A stretch of 64,000 bases of DNA from NCBI GenBank assembly GCA_017303475.1, contig JAFLBO010000009.1, positions 1 through 64,000 on the forward strand, in the 5' to 3' direction. The notes beneath the pieces are model-generated. The model searched no databases. It had not been told where the DNA came from and saw only the letters and a list, made by a program, of their open reading frames with translations. Numbering within the stretch: position 1 is the first letter of the stretch; every line of letters begins with the position of its first letter. This DNA comes from Chitinophagales bacterium (GTDB lineage: Bacteria; Bacteroidota; Bacteroidia; Chitinophagales; Saprospiraceae). Below, piece after piece: positions 42,512 to 51,828 of this stretch. The position numbers were made by a program, and so were the translations under genes.

Positions 42512-43786
42512 TTACAACAAATCCTTTCCAATATCCCGCCGGAAATATTTACCCTCGAACTGTACCTTTTTGGCATTCCGATTGGATTTTTTGAGGGCGC
42601 CGGGGATGTCTTTGCCCAGACTGGTGAGGGCAATAACCCTGCCGCCTGCTGTGATCACCTGGCCGTTTTTATCCAGGGCCGTTCCGGCGTGGAAAGCTAT
42701 GCCGTCTTTCACGTCCTCCAGGCCCGTGATGGTTTTTCCTTTGGCATAATCGCCCGGGTAACCGCCGCTTACCACAAATACGGTGGTGGCCACCCGTTTG
42801 TCGGCACGGATTTTCACGCGGCCGAGGGTACCTTTCGCACAGTTTTCGAAGAGGTTAACCAGGTCGTTTTTCAAACGCGGCATCACAACCTCTGTTTCCG
42901 GATCGCCCATGCGGCAATTGTATTCAATCACGTAAGGCTCGTTGTTTACCCGGATCAAACCGATGAAAATGAAGCCTTTGTACGGGATTTTTTCTTTACG
43001 CAGGCCTTTTACTGTAGGCTGGATGATGCGGGTTTCAACTTTTTCCCACATCTCGGCATCCACAAACGGTACCGGGCTTACGGCGCCCATGCCGCCGGTG
43101 TTCAGGCCGGTATCTTTTTCTCCAATACGCTTGTAATCCTTGGCTTCCGGCAGGATTTTGTAGGATTTTCCATCGGTAAGCACAAAAACGCTGAATTCGA
43201 TGCCGCTGAGGAACTGCTCCACCACCACACGGGCGCTGGCATCGCCGAATTTGCCGTTCAGCATTTCCTGAATTTCAGCAATGGCTTCTTCGTGCGACTG
43301 GCAAATAACCACCCCTTTGCCGGCTGCGAGGCCGTCGGCTTTTAGCACCACGGGCAGGCTGTGTTTGCGTACGTATTCAATGGCCTGCGGCATTTCCTGC
43401 TCGGAAAATTCCCGGTAGGCGGCTGTGGGGATGTTATGCCGCTGCATGAATTTTTTGCTCCAGGCCTTGCTTCCTTCCATCATGGCGCCGGCTTTGGATG
43501 GGCCAATGACCGGAATATGTCGGAGTTGATCGTTTTCCTGGAAGTAATCCCAGATGCCGCGCACCAGCGGCTCTTCCGGGCCAACTACCACCATTTCAAT
43601 CTGATTTTCCAGGGCAAACCTGCCAACTGCTTCAAAATCCAGGGGATTGAGGGGCACGTTATTTCCATGCGCTGAAGTACCTGCATTGCCCGGAGCGATG
43701 TACAATTGATCGCAGCGTTTGCTTTGGGTGAGTTTCCAGGCAAGGGCATGTTCGCGTCCACCGGATCCGAGAAGGAGAATGTGCAT
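42512..43786 (-). CDS. purD: Phosphoribosylamine-glycine ligase (GAR synthetase)
   Basis: The second step of purine synthesis: joins phosphoribosylamine and glycine with ATP. 424 residues, standard length. ATP-grasp features are the N-terminal [25 protein letters not shown], the ATP-binding [13 protein letters not shown] and the metal site [17 protein letters not shown]. Start codon ATG at 43786. The downstream gene encodes a lipoprotein; the flanking purine genes are absent. Confidence 0.95.
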   Translation of the reverse strand: MHILLLGSGGREHALAWKLTQSKRCDQLYIAPGNAGTSAHGNNVPLNPLDFEAVGRFALENQIEMVVVGPEEPLVRGIWDYFQENDQLRHIPVIGPSKAGAMMEGSKAWSKKFMQRHNIPTAAYREFSEQEMPQAIEYVRKHSLPVVLKADGLAAGKGVVICQSHEEAIAEIQEMLNGKFGDASARVVVEQFLSGIEFSVFVLTDGKSYKILPEAKDYKRIGEKDTGLNTGGMGAVSPVPFVDAEMWEKVETRIIQPTVKGLRKEKIPYKGFIFIGLIRVNNEPYVIEYNCRMGDPETEVVMPRLKNDLVNLFENCAKGTLGRVKIRADKRVATTVFVVSGGYPGDYAKGKTITGLEDVKDGIAFHAGTALDKNGQVITAGGRVIALTSLGKDIPGALKKSNRNAKKVQFEGKYFRRDIGKDLL

Positions 43787-43827
43787 AGTGTGGGTTTGAA
43801 GTATCCCGGAATGGTATTCCGGGGCGA

Positions 43828-43915
43828 TGTTTGAAGGGTTTGATGGGTTTGAGTAGGGGCGACCCTCGTGGTCGCCCTAAGGGTTTGAAGGGTAAAGCCC
43901 CCTTGGTGGCGGGGC
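43828..43915. repeat. CTTCAAACCC-type repeat with GGGCGACC hairpin
   Basis: On the minus strand this reads as CTTCAAACCC units around the hairpin GGGCGACC-CTCGT-GGTCGCCC (43857-43877). Its distal part matches, in inverted orientation, the block at 44380-44429 (shared core AAGGGGGCTTTACCC). The two copies bracket the start of the Cys-rich gene at 44013. Confidence 0.7.
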
Positions 43916-44012
43916 AAAGGTAAAGTTAGTGCATAAGCTTATGTTAATGAAGTGGCTGAAGTGTGGGTGGTTTCGATAAGTTTTTTTTAATTTGCTGTGC
44001 AAATCCTCTTAC

Positions 44013-44480
44013 ATGGACCGCTTGCTTGTCTTGCTTTTTTCTGTAACCCTTCTGATCGCCACTGCGGCTCCGCGCGGCGCATCGGAGGAGTGCAATTTTT
44101 CCGGCGGGATTTGTACGACTGTTGAGAAGGCGGTAAAAAAGAGCACGAGTTGTCTTTTTTCCGGTTGCAGTGAAGAAAATGAAACAGAAGAGCAAGATTC
44201 CGGATGTTCCATGCCGGCTTGTTGCGTTTCGGGTCCCTGCTGTTGTTTGTGCCTGGTTCCGGAGCAGCCGCAAATTTGTGGTCGCCCTGTTTTGATACAG
44301 GAGAAAAGGGTAAAACCCGGGTATTATCAGGGTTTTTACCCTCAGGAAGTGGATCTTTCTATTTGGAAGCCCCCGGCCCCGCCCCGCCCCCAACCCCCAA
44401 GGGGGCTTTACCCCTTCAAACTCCTCAAACCTCGGCGGCTAAACCCGCCGGTACAGGAGGTTTTCGATTTAGGCGGCTGA
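44013..44480 (+). CDS. Cys-rich exported protein with repeat-derived C-terminus
   Basis: 155 residues with a signal (MDRLLVLLFSVTLLIATAA). The Cys-rich middle holds EECNFSGGICT, STSCLFSGCSE and CSMPACCVSGPCCCLCLVP, suggesting metal binding or disulfides. The Pro/Arg-rich tail (WKPPAPPRPQPPRGLYPF) is translated intergenic repeat, and the TGA stop lies in a GGCGGCTGAACCCGCC unit. So an older C-terminus has probably been replaced. It lies 39 bases before a second Cys-rich gene; the pair may act together. Confidence 0.6.
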   Translation: MDRLLVLLFSVTLLIATAAPRGASEECNFSGGICTTVEKAVKKSTSCLFSGCSEENETEEQDSGCSMPACCVSGPCCCLCLVPEQPQICGRPVLIQEKRVKPGYYQGFYPQEVDLSIWKPPAPPRPQPPRGLYPFKLLKPRRLNPPVQEVFDLGG

Positions 44481-44493
44481 ACCCGCCGGTACA
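44380..44493. repeat. Repeat block: CTTCAAACCC unit and twin GGCGG hairpins
   Basis: CCCCTTCAAACTCCTCAAACC (44411-44431) matches 7919-7939 exactly over 21 bases. Two near-identical 22-base units start GGCGGCT and end CCGGTACA at 44434-44455 and 44472-44493, each a GGCGG/CCGCC hairpin. The second supplies the TGA stop of the Cys-rich gene. Confidence 0.75.
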
Positions 44494-44519
44494 TTCACTC
44501 TAACGACATTTTCAACATC

Positions 44520-44696
44520 ATGAAAAATAAAGCATTGGCCTTCACGGCTGCCATTCTCCTTTCTGCAGGTATCGCATTTGCCTTTGTAGGCTCTTCTCAA
44601 CCATGTTGCGCAAGCGGAGCATCCGCTCAAACGGAACAACAGGCTTGTTGCGGAGACGACCAGCCTTGCTGCGATATTCCCTGCTGTGCGGAATAA
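44520..44696 (+). CDS. 58-residue Cys-rich exported protein
   Basis: Read directly from the sequence: signal MKNKALAFTAAILLSAGIAF, then a mature part with four CC pairs (QPCCASG, QACCGDD, QPCCDIP, CCAE). Such vicinal Cys pairs point to metal binding (Cu, Zn) or redox activity. It has its own strong terminator at 44725. Paired with the larger Cys-rich exported protein just upstream. No family recognised. Confidence 0.65.
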   Translation: MKNKALAFTAAILLSAGIAFAFVGSSQPCCASGASAQTEQQACCGDDQPCCDIPCCAE

Positions 44697-45078
44697 TGCC
44701 GGTTTAGGTATCGGATAAAATGAAGGAGGCGATGATCTGTTTGATCGTCGCCTCCTGTTTTTATTCGGGAAAAAGATGGTCCTGTGACAGGAGAGCTATA
44801 TGTTAAATAATCTCGCCATACTTGTTCGTTTAACTTTTGTTAAGTACTTTCGTTTCCGGTTTTGCTTCGATTATATTCTTTATCGTGCGCACGGGGGCAA
44901 ATCTGTTATTTCAATGTAATCCTTCCACCCGATTTGCCGAAAGGCAAATGCGCGGTTAATCGCTTCAGAATAGCATTTTTACTTGTAGAATTGATTTTAT
45001 GAGAAGTTTTGTCAGTCGCATTTAGGGCTGGCAGCTGTTATTAAATTTCAACCCTTCATACTTTAACAATGTTTCGTT
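44697..45078. other. Gene-free stretch with terminator and leader of the metalloprotease gene
   Basis: After the terminator at 44725-44762 no ORF is seen. TTG at 44822-44824, a 20-base spacer and TACTTTCG at 44845-44852 form a possible promoter with a leader of about 220 bases. A small GATTTGCC-GAAA-GGCAAAT hairpin with a GNRA-type loop lies in it near 44930. Confidence 0.4.
44725..44762 (+). terminator. Terminator after the 58-residue Cys-rich gene
   Basis: GGAGGCGATGATC pairs with GATCGTCGCCTCC (one G-U pair), 5-base loop, followed by TGTTTTT. Confidence 0.85.
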
Positions 45079-46914
45079 ATGAAAGAAAGTTCTTCCCTTC
45101 GCAAGTCGTTTCATGCTCAACGATACTTACAAATTCCGTTTGCTATGCTGTTTGCCTTAGTACTTTGTGCTAATAGCGCAGGCGCCCAATCCAGTACCGC
45201 TATATTCACATTCGTAAGCCCATACACAGGACTCTCCACAGACCAGACCAAAATAGTCAATTATGCTACGAACCAGCCCCACATCGGTTCTGTTCAATAT
45301 GTTTCCTGGGCCTCGGGAAATTTGTTGGATGCCAATGGGAAAATTACCGTTAACTTGTCTGGAGAAAATGGTGGTCAACCCATCTCATTTGACGTAATCG
45401 GCTCCCACTTTGCCAGTTTGACTGAATATGCTTTGTATGGACGTCACTCATTGGGGGAAATCGCTTTATATATTACTCCACAGGGTAAGGGAGGTAGTAT
45501 TACGCTGGTAAATAGCGCTTATGAGCTTTTACCCTTAGGTGGCACAATGGGGGTAATGATCAAATTGGCCTCTGCGGAAAGTGGAAGTTCAATTTGTGCA
45601 ACAGAGCCAACTTCGCTAGAAGAATCGGGATATTGTGAGGACGACTGCGGCAGTGATGTACTTGACGTACTTGCCATGGTTACGCCTGCTGCACAACAAT
45701 GGCTTGACGATAACTACGGCATTTTTGGGCTTTGGTTTCTATTTTTAGAAACAGGCAACATTAACGGAGCATTTGCCAATAGCGACATACCAAATAAAGG
45801 GGTTCGGGTGCAGACAATTCCTTACACACCAGATTTTCCACTTTCAATTAGTAGTAGCGATGATTTAAGCAATCTAACCAATAGCTCAAATGCACAACAA
45901 ATACTTCAACAAAGAGGCTGCGACGTTGGTATTTTGCTTACCAACCAAGATTATGGCAATATTGCGGGAAAGGCAAATTCTACTGACCCAACTAGTATCA
46001 ACAAGTTTTGCATAGCACAAGTAGCAAGCATTGGCCCTGTCCGCTACACCTTTGCCCACGAACTTGCTCATCAGTTTGGCTGTCAGCACCACAACGTTAC
46101 TAATGTTCCAGGCTGCCCACACGGAATGATATTGACCAATAGTGGCAAACACACCATTATGGTATTTGGCTCTCCCAATAACAACCGCATTCAGCACTTC
46201 TCCAACCCCAACGTCCTATTTGGCAATGAACCTACTGGCACCTCAGCATTTAGGAACAACGCTGCACAAATACGGGGAGCATTTTGCGAGGTGGCAAATA
46301 ATAACCCTCCTGCTTGGTTCACTGTTGACGTTACCCACGGATCAGTCATTGCTAATGACTGCCCATTTACCGCCAGTGCAAGTGTTCAACCCGGTATGAT
46401 GGATATTTTAGGTAACCAACAAGATTGTGGTACAAGCTATTCCTATCAATGGTCGTGGTCAGGAGACGGTATCAACTATCTTAACTTCGGTACCAATAGC
46501 CCTAATTTGAACCTTCCCATAGCCCCAGCTTGTCCTTTCTTTTACCTGCGAGTGACGGTTAGCACTCCTAACGGATGCAGTGCCGCCGTTACGAAACTGC
46601 TGTTTTGTGGTAATACGCAATGCAGTACCCGCCCAGAAATAGTGGGCACTGCTGACACAAAAATGGTGGAACAAAATAAGGTATTCCCCAACCCTGCCCA
46701 AGATAAGTTCAGCATACGGCTGGAAGACTTCCTAATGATCGGAAGTGTGAAGGCGAGGAGTGCAAACGGAACATTGGTTTACACATTGCCAATACTTGGC
46801 TTTGAACAAGGTACGGTAACGTGTGATGTTTCCAACCTGCCAAATGGGGTTTGGTTTATAGAGGTACAAGAAGGTGACAAGAGAGCGGTCTTGAAACTTA
46901 CGATTATGCATTAA
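45079..46914 (+). CDS. Secreted metzincin metalloprotease with T9SS sorting domain
   Basis: 611 residues. A long basic N-region and signal (LQIPFAMLFALVLCANSAGA) lead to a prodomain of about 170 residues. The reprolysin-like protease has the zinc motif HELAHQFGCQH at about residues 327-337 and a Met-turn (KHTIMVFGS). An Ig-like segment follows (SYQWSWSGDGINYLN), then a T9SS type A domain (VFPNPAQDKFSI, LPNGVWFIEVQEGDK). It would be exported through the type IX system and act at the cell surface or outside. The Cys pairs in the protease suggest disulfides. A hairpin terminator follows at once. Confidence 0.88.
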   Translation: MKESSSLRKSFHAQRYLQIPFAMLFALVLCANSAGAQSSTAIFTFVSPYTGLSTDQTKIVNYATNQPHIGSVQYVSWASGNLLDANGKITVNLSGENGGQPISFDVIGSHFASLTEYALYGRHSLGEIALYITPQGKGGSITLVNSAYELLPLGGTMGVMIKLASAESGSSICATEPTSLEESGYCEDDCGSDVLDVLAMVTPAAQQWLDDNYGIFGLWFLFLETGNINGAFANSDIPNKGVRVQTIPYTPDFPLSISSSDDLSNLTNSSNAQQILQQRGCDVGILLTNQDYGNIAGKANSTDPTSINKFCIAQVASIGPVRYTFAHELAHQFGCQHHNVTNVPGCPHGMILTNSGKHTIMVFGSPNNNRIQHFSNPNVLFGNEPTGTSAFRNNAAQIRGAFCEVANNNPPAWFTVDVTHGSVIANDCPFTASASVQPGMMDILGNQQDCGTSYSYQWSWSGDGINYLNFGTNSPNLNLPIAPACPFFYLRVTVSTPNGCSAAVTKLLFCGNTQCSTRPEIVGTADTKMVEQNKVFPNPAQDKFSIRLEDFLMIGSVKARSANGTLVYTLPILGFEQGTVTCDVSNLPNGVWFIEVQEGDKRAVLKLTIMH

Positions 46915-46923
46915 GACACGAAA

Positions 46924-46968
46924 GCCGTGCAGGGTGTGCAATTGCCACCCTGCACGGCCTTTTTCTTT
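46924..46968 (+). terminator. Terminator of the metalloprotease gene
   Basis: A perfect 13-base stem GCCGTGCAGGGTG/CACCCTGCACGGC with a 9-base loop, then CTTTTTCTTTTC. Confidence 0.9.
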
Positions 46969-46992
46969 TCAAGTCAAACAAAAGACAGTGCA

Positions 46993-47661
46993 ATGAATTC
47001 AACTTTTCCATTCTTGGTTGTATTATTGATTTTGCTAAACGGGTGTCAAAAAGACGCCGGGTTCAGGCAAGCAATTTTGCTCAATACTAACTCCACGAAC
47101 ATGGTCATCGGGACCGACTTGACAGGTTGTGATGATACATCCGCCTTCAAGAGCGATGTGGACTTGCAACCGCTGGCATTTCTTCAAAGTTGTTATTCCT
47201 GTAATGCTGTTAAGGAAGTCCCTGGTTTGGGAGAAATTCCGTGGACAGGTAATTGCGAAGTATATTTTGCAGATTCTACCCTTGCATTTAGATTCAATAC
47301 TTATCAACCATATTTTCAGGAGTTCCTGCTAAGAGAAACCCTCGCATTTAACTATATTCCTAATAGTATTGGTATCCACCCAGTTTTTAATTGGGTGGAT
47401 TGGGCTCAAGACCCAGAAAAAAGTTTTGGCTCCTACGCTAGATCCTGGGACGACGGTGATGTTTCAGACGGGCTTTGGGGTACAGATACTCATTGCACCA
47501 ACTACATTGAAATCACCCGCCTTGACCTGGAAGATTGGGAAGTTGAGGGCCGGTTTGAGATACATCTCAAAATGAAGGAACAAGGAACAAACGGCATTTT
47601 GTATTCTGAACGCATTAACTTTCTGAACGGTAAATTTAAAGCCGAAATCGAGAAATATTGA
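46993..47661 (+). CDS. Predicted lipoprotein
   Basis: 222 residues from the ATG at 46993 with a lipoprotein signal (FPFLVVLLILLNGCQKD, Cys lipidated). The mature domain has Cys residues in SCYSCNAVKEVPG and a Trp-rich part (FNWVDWAQDP). No family recognised. It lies between two T9SS cargo genes; an in-frame start at 46927 would fall in the terminator. Confidence 0.65.
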   Translation: MNSTFPFLVVLLILLNGCQKDAGFRQAILLNTNSTNMVIGTDLTGCDDTSAFKSDVDLQPLAFLQSCYSCNAVKEVPGLGEIPWTGNCEVYFADSTLAFRFNTYQPYFQEFLLRETLAFNYIPNSIGIHPVFNWVDWAQDPEKSFGSYARSWDDGDVSDGLWGTDTHCTNYIEITRLDLEDWEVEGRFEIHLKMKEQGTNGILYSERINFLNGKFKAEIEKY

Positions 47662-47716
47662 CAACATCCGACTGAATTGGGTACTAACCGACTCTGTCAT
47701 ATAAAAAACTATAGTT

Positions 47717-48562
47717 ATGGTCAATTTTAACAACAGCATTAAACAGATACTCGGTTTGTTTTCTTTTTGGTTTGCTGTGTCACCCGGTTTTGCCCAAATC
47801 CCAAACGGCAACTTTGAAGAATGGCAGACTGTTGACAGCATCGAAAACCCGGTAAATTGGGAAACGAACAATAATTATGTTGGTTACCTTCCAGTTGCCA
47901 AAACCCTGAATGCGATACAAGGCAATTATTCCTTGAAAATATCCAGCACCGCAAGGGATATTGGAGGCAATGCCACTGGCGATGGATGTGCTCACGTCAA
48001 ATTTGTACCCACAGAAGTGTATAAATACCTGACTGCATCTGTCAAAGTTGACACCGTAGATACAAACGGAGAGGTAATCATTCGCGTCAAACAATGGCTG
48101 CCGGCGAATGCCCTGTTTGAAAAAATTGGCAGTTGGAAGGAAACAGCAGTCACCAACGGAGTGGTGCAGGTCGTTCTGCCCATCGAACAAGTTGGCCTTG
48201 ACACGCTCTTGATTGAAATTTGGGCAAAGAATAATTATGACCTCTTTACCAATCCCGGATATACTGAAATGATCATTGACAGTATGCAACTGAAAACAAC
48301 GGTGGTTGTTCAGGAATCTGCCAATAGCCTACTTGGGGTGCTTTATCCCAATCCCGCCGGCGAAACCCTCCACTTGCAAACAGAATCCGCCATAGAAACA
48401 CTCCGGTTTTTTGACGCTACCGGCAGGGAAATGCACTCTTTTTCCGTTACGCAGTCAAAAGAAGGCGCAACCGTGCAAATTCGGCAGTTGCCGGCCGGCA
48501 TGTACTATCTGGTGCTGCGGAGTAAGGAAAAGGTATGGAGTGGTAAGTTTGTGAAGCGGTAA
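47717..48562 (+). CDS. Secreted T9SS cargo with carbohydrate-binding-like domain
   Basis: 281 residues with a signal peptide (ILGLFSFWFAVSPGFAQ). An N-terminal jelly-roll-like domain begins IPNGNFEEWQ and NPVNWETNN, as in PCMD/CBM-like domains of Bacteroidota, and continues to strand DTLLIEIWAKNNYDLF. The C-terminal T9SS type A domain is clear (LYPNPAGETLHLQ, LPAGMYYLVLRSKEKVWSGKFVKR). Substrate unknown. It ends 3 bases from the convergent DUF4159 stop. Confidence 0.78.
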   Translation: MVNFNNSIKQILGLFSFWFAVSPGFAQIPNGNFEEWQTVDSIENPVNWETNNNYVGYLPVAKTLNAIQGNYSLKISSTARDIGGNATGDGCAHVKFVPTEVYKYLTASVKVDTVDTNGEVIIRVKQWLPANALFEKIGSWKETAVTNGVVQVVLPIEQVGLDTLLIEIWAKNNYDLFTNPGYTEMIIDSMQLKTTVVVQESANSLLGVLYPNPAGETLHLQTESAIETLRFFDATGREMHSFSVTQSKEGATVQIRQLPAGMYYLVLRSKEKVWSGKFVKR

Positions 48563-48565
48563 CTT

Positions 48566-49210
48566 TTACTGCCCAAACACAAACTGCACAATATTCGCCC
48601 CCATTTGCAAAGCTTTGGTGCGTAGCTCTTTGGGGTCGTTGTGCACATCGTCCCAGCCGTCGCCGAGGTCGGTTTCAAAATTGTAGAAACACACCAATCT
48701 GCCCTGATACAGCAGCCCGAAGCCCTGGGCCGGTTTGCCGTCGTGCTCGTGAATCTTGGGCAGACCGTTGTTAAAATTGTATTTCTGGTGGTAAATGGGG
48801 TGGCTGAAAGGCAGTTCCACAAAATCCAGCTCCGGGAACACCTTTTTCATGGCCGGGCGCACGAAAGGATCGAGGCCGAAGTCGTCGTTCAGGATCAAAA
48901 AACCGCCGCCTTCCAGGTAGGCGCGCAGGTTGCGGGCCTCCAGGTCGCTGAAGAGCATATTGCCGTGGCCGGTGGCATACACGATGGGGTAGTTGAAGAT
49001 TTCTGCGCTGCCGGGCTCCACCGTAGCGTAGTCGTTCACCTCAAAATTGGTGCGTAGGTTTTCGTTGCAGAATTTGGCCAGGTTTTTCAGCGAATTGACG
49101 TCATTGTACCAATCGCCGCCGCCATTGTATTTCAAAAGGGCGAGTTTGAGGGTAGGCGGGGTGGTGAAAGCAAACGAGGCCAGCAGGATCAGGGCCAACA
49201 AGTAACGCAT
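48566..49210 (-). CDS. DUF4159 domain protein
   Basis: 214 residues with a signal peptide (MRYLLALILLASFAFT). The DUF4159 pattern is visible: LALLKYNGGGDWYND, FEVNDYATVEPGSAEIFNYP, YATGHGNMLFSDLEARNLRAYLEGGGFLILNDDFG (in parts) and the glutamine-amidotransferase-like core with FSHPIYH. Family members lie near MoxR/VWA genes in other bacteria, none of which is here. It is 21 bases downstream of the M3 peptidase gene, so the two are probably one transcript. Confidence 0.85.
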   Translation of the reverse strand: MRYLLALILLASFAFTTPPTLKLALLKYNGGGDWYNDVNSLKNLAKFCNENLRTNFEVNDYATVEPGSAEIFNYPIVYATGHGNMLFSDLEARNLRAYLEGGGFLILNDDFGLDPFVRPAMKKVFPELDFVELPFSHPIYHQKYNFNNGLPKIHEHDGKPAQGFGLLYQGRLVCFYNFETDLGDGWDDVHNDPKELRTKALQMGANIVQFVFGQ

Positions 49211-49231
49211 AGCTAGAGTTATTTTTCGGGG

Positions 49232-50959
49232 TTAAAACTTCGAATCGTCCACACTGTTCAAATAGGCCTGAATTTCTCCCACCACAGATTGCACACAACC
49301 GTCGTCGAACGGCGATTTAAGGTTGGCGAGTTTTACCAGATTCAGGAAAGAATCGCTACCGCCTGCGCGGCAAAGTCGTAGGTAATCAGCCCAGGCAGTG
49401 GCGTGGTCTTGCCGGTCTTTTACCCAAAACTGGAAGGCACAGATTTGTGCAAGTGCATAATCAATGTAATAGAACGGCGAGTTGAAGATATGGCTCTGTT
49501 TGTGCCAGAATCGGCCGGCTTCCAGGTGTTCCACGCCATCGTAATTACGGTGAGGCAGGTATTTTTTCTCCAGATTGCGCCAGGCCAGATTGCGTTCCGC
49601 AGGCGTCATGTCAGGATTTTCGTACACGATGTGTTGAAATTCGTCTACCGCTACGCCATAAGGCAGAAATTGTATAGCTCCTGCCAGGTGCATGAAACGG
49701 TATTTATCCGTCTGATCGCCAAAAAACAGGTGCATCCAGGGCCAGGTGAAAAACTCCATGCTCATGGAATGTATTTCTGCGGCATCGGCGGTTGGCCAGT
49801 GGTATTCTTCGAAGGGGAAATCCTTGCTGCTCCACACCTGAAAGGCGTGACCGGCCTCATGGGTGAGTACGTCGATGTCTCCGCTGGTGCCGTTGAAATT
49901 GGAGAAAATGAACGGCGCTTCGAATTTGGAGATATAGGTGCAGTAACCGCCTGTGGCTTTTCCGTCGCGGTTTACCAGGTCCATGAGCCGGGCCTCCTGC
50001 ATATGGTGGAAGAACAGATCGGTATCCGGGCTTAATTCCTGGTACATTTTGGCGGCATTGGCCACAATTTCTTCCGGGGCGCCGATGGGTTTGGGGTTTC
50101 CGCTGGGAAATTTAAACTCTTCATCGTAATGTTTCAGCGATTCCAGTCCCAGTCTGTTTCGTTGGCGTTCGTACAGCCCTGAAGCAATCGGTACGATGTG
50201 TTCCAGCACTTGTTTTCGGAATCGTGCCACCATTTCGGGGGTGTAGTCTGAGCGTCGCATGCGCGCGTAGCCCACCTCTGTGAAGGATTTAAAGCCCAGT
50301 TTTTGCGCCATGCTGTGCCGCAACTTCACCATGCCGTCGAAAATTTGTTCAATGGCGTCGGCATTATCGGCGTAAAACTGCCATTTGGCGCTGGTAGCTT
50401 TTTGGCGGGTTTCCCGGTTATTGGAAAGTTCTATGGGCAAGAGGCTACTGAGGTTGTAGGAATTTCCTTCAAAATCAACCTTGGCGCGAGCCTTTATCTT
50501 GGTGTACTCTGTGCTGAGCGCATTTTCCTGCTGTAAATCTTCCAGAATACTGGGCTGAAAGGTTTTGAGGGAAACTTCTGCCAGGGTAAACAGGTGAACG
50601 CCGAATTTTTGGGCCAGATGCCTGCGAAACCTGGAGTTGAGCAACGCTTTGTACAGCTGATTGTTCAGGGCCTCGAAAGAAGGTGATTGCTCATCAAAGT
50701 ATTGGTTTTCCGCTTCATAGAAGGGGTCGGCGGTATTAGCGGTATGCCGTACATAGCAGAGGTTGTACATGGAACCAAACTCAGCCCGCAGGTCTATGAT
50801 GGCGGTAAGGGCCTCTTCCTGTTGATCGGCAGTATCAGCTTCTGTGAAAGCCTGCAGATATTTGTCAAAAACCTGATTCAATTCCTCCATGTCCGGACGG
50901 ACGTAAGGGAATTCGTCGAATGTAATGGTTGCTGGCGGGGCCAATTGGCTATGGATCAT
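49232..50959 (-). CDS. M3-family oligoendopeptidase
   Basis: A zinc metallopeptidase of 575 residues of the M3 (thimet/PepF) family that degrades short peptides. The zinc motif HEAGH lies at about residue 367 (DVLTHEAGHAFQVWSS), with the third ligand Glu expected in the helix about 25 residues on (PTADAAEIHSMSMEF). The N-terminal helical region is complete. The first ATG consistent with the family is 50959 (MIHSQLAPPATITFDEF). No signal peptide, so cytosolic. Confidence 0.9.
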   Translation of the reverse strand: MIHSQLAPPATITFDEFPYVRPDMEELNQVFDKYLQAFTEADTADQQEEALTAIIDLRAEFGSMYNLCYVRHTANTADPFYEAENQYFDEQSPSFEALNNQLYKALLNSRFRRHLAQKFGVHLFTLAEVSLKTFQPSILEDLQQENALSTEYTKIKARAKVDFEGNSYNLSSLLPIELSNNRETRQKATSAKWQFYADNADAIEQIFDGMVKLRHSMAQKLGFKSFTEVGYARMRRSDYTPEMVARFRKQVLEHIVPIASGLYERQRNRLGLESLKHYDEEFKFPSGNPKPIGAPEEIVANAAKMYQELSPDTDLFFHHMQEARLMDLVNRDGKATGGYCTYISKFEAPFIFSNFNGTSGDIDVLTHEAGHAFQVWSSKDFPFEEYHWPTADAAEIHSMSMEFFTWPWMHLFFGDQTDKYRFMHLAGAIQFLPYGVAVDEFQHIVYENPDMTPAERNLAWRNLEKKYLPHRNYDGVEHLEAGRFWHKQSHIFNSPFYYIDYALAQICAFQFWVKDRQDHATAWADYLRLCRAGGSDSFLNLVKLANLKSPFDDGCVQSVVGEIQAYLNSVDDSKF

Positions 50960-51090
50960 AAGCGTGATATATTGGTCAGGGGGCAAAGGATTGGCAAAAA
51001 TAAGGGAAAATTTACAGGCGGAAAGGGTGCTAACAAAGCAAACGGCGGCAAATCCGACCAAATTGTTACTTTCGCCTTAAAATCAGCATT

Positions 51091-51828
51091 ATGATGCGTT
51101 TACTACTCTGTTTTTTAGTTTGCATTTTGAGCCATGGTTTGGTTGAGGCTCAAAGTACGGCTTATGTTTTTCAGTTTGGTCCAACGGCTGGATTGCAAAA
51201 ATGGGATAATTCTTCCGGCCGGGAGCCGTTGTTTCAGTATCATGGAGCCATCAGCATGGAAGGCATCAATAATGAAGACCCGCGCGGATCTTTTTACATG
51301 CAATTGGGCTATCATGTAAAGGGTAGCGCCACGAGGTATCGTTTTTTCAACATCAACTCCGGAGCGCCATCCGGCACAGCCACAGAGCGTTTCAAATTCA
51401 ACAACTTTTCTCTTGCGATTGGATTCAAACAGCGTTTTAAGGAGAATAGTATTGGCACGGTCCGGTATTTTTACATGGGCGGCTTAAGAGGCGATTACAC
51501 TTACAGCACGAATATTGATGAGTTGGCTGAGCGGAACAGCTGTAATCCGGGATATTACCCGTTTATGGTTGGCGTTCAGCGCTGGATGGGTGGATTTACG
51601 GTTGGCGGCGGCATAGAACTTGATTTTTCGGAGCTGGTAGGCGCACAAGTGCAACTAACCGTCAATCCGGATGTTACACCACAATACCGCTCCAATGCCG
51701 TGAATAACGTCATTGATACTTGTTTCAATGGTCCGAATTTCAGCATACCGGAGCGCAGAATTCGCAATACCACGGTGGAGTTGTCGATTGGTTTGCGGTT
51801 GCTCCGCAAGGTGGTGGTGGTGGATTAG
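51091..51828 (+). CDS. Predicted outer-membrane beta-barrel protein
   Basis: 245 residues with a signal peptide (MMRLLLCFLVCILSHGLVEA). Strand-like repeats follow (TAGLQKWDNSSGREPLF, FSLAIGFKQRF, FTVGGGIELDFSELVGAQVQLT), and the C-terminus TVELSIGLRLLRKVVVVD is a final strand. No family identified. TACTTTCG at 51067-51074 may be its -7 element. Its stop is followed at once by the 257-base hairpin repeat. Confidence 0.65.
   Translation: MMRLLLCFLVCILSHGLVEAQSTAYVFQFGPTAGLQKWDNSSGREPLFQYHGAISMEGINNEDPRGSFYMQLGYHVKGSATRYRFFNINSGAPSGTATERFKFNNFSLAIGFKQRFKENSIGTVRYFYMGGLRGDYTYSTNIDELAERNSCNPGYYPFMVGVQRWMGGFTVGGGIELDFSELVGAQVQLTVNPDVTPQYRSNAVNNVIDTCFNGPNFSIPERRIRNTTVELSIGLRLLRKVVVVD

Noticed and set aside
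44899..44960. Possible small RNA in the leader of the metalloprotease gene
   Set aside because: Only one short GNRA hairpin is visible and no promoter/terminator pair encloses it.
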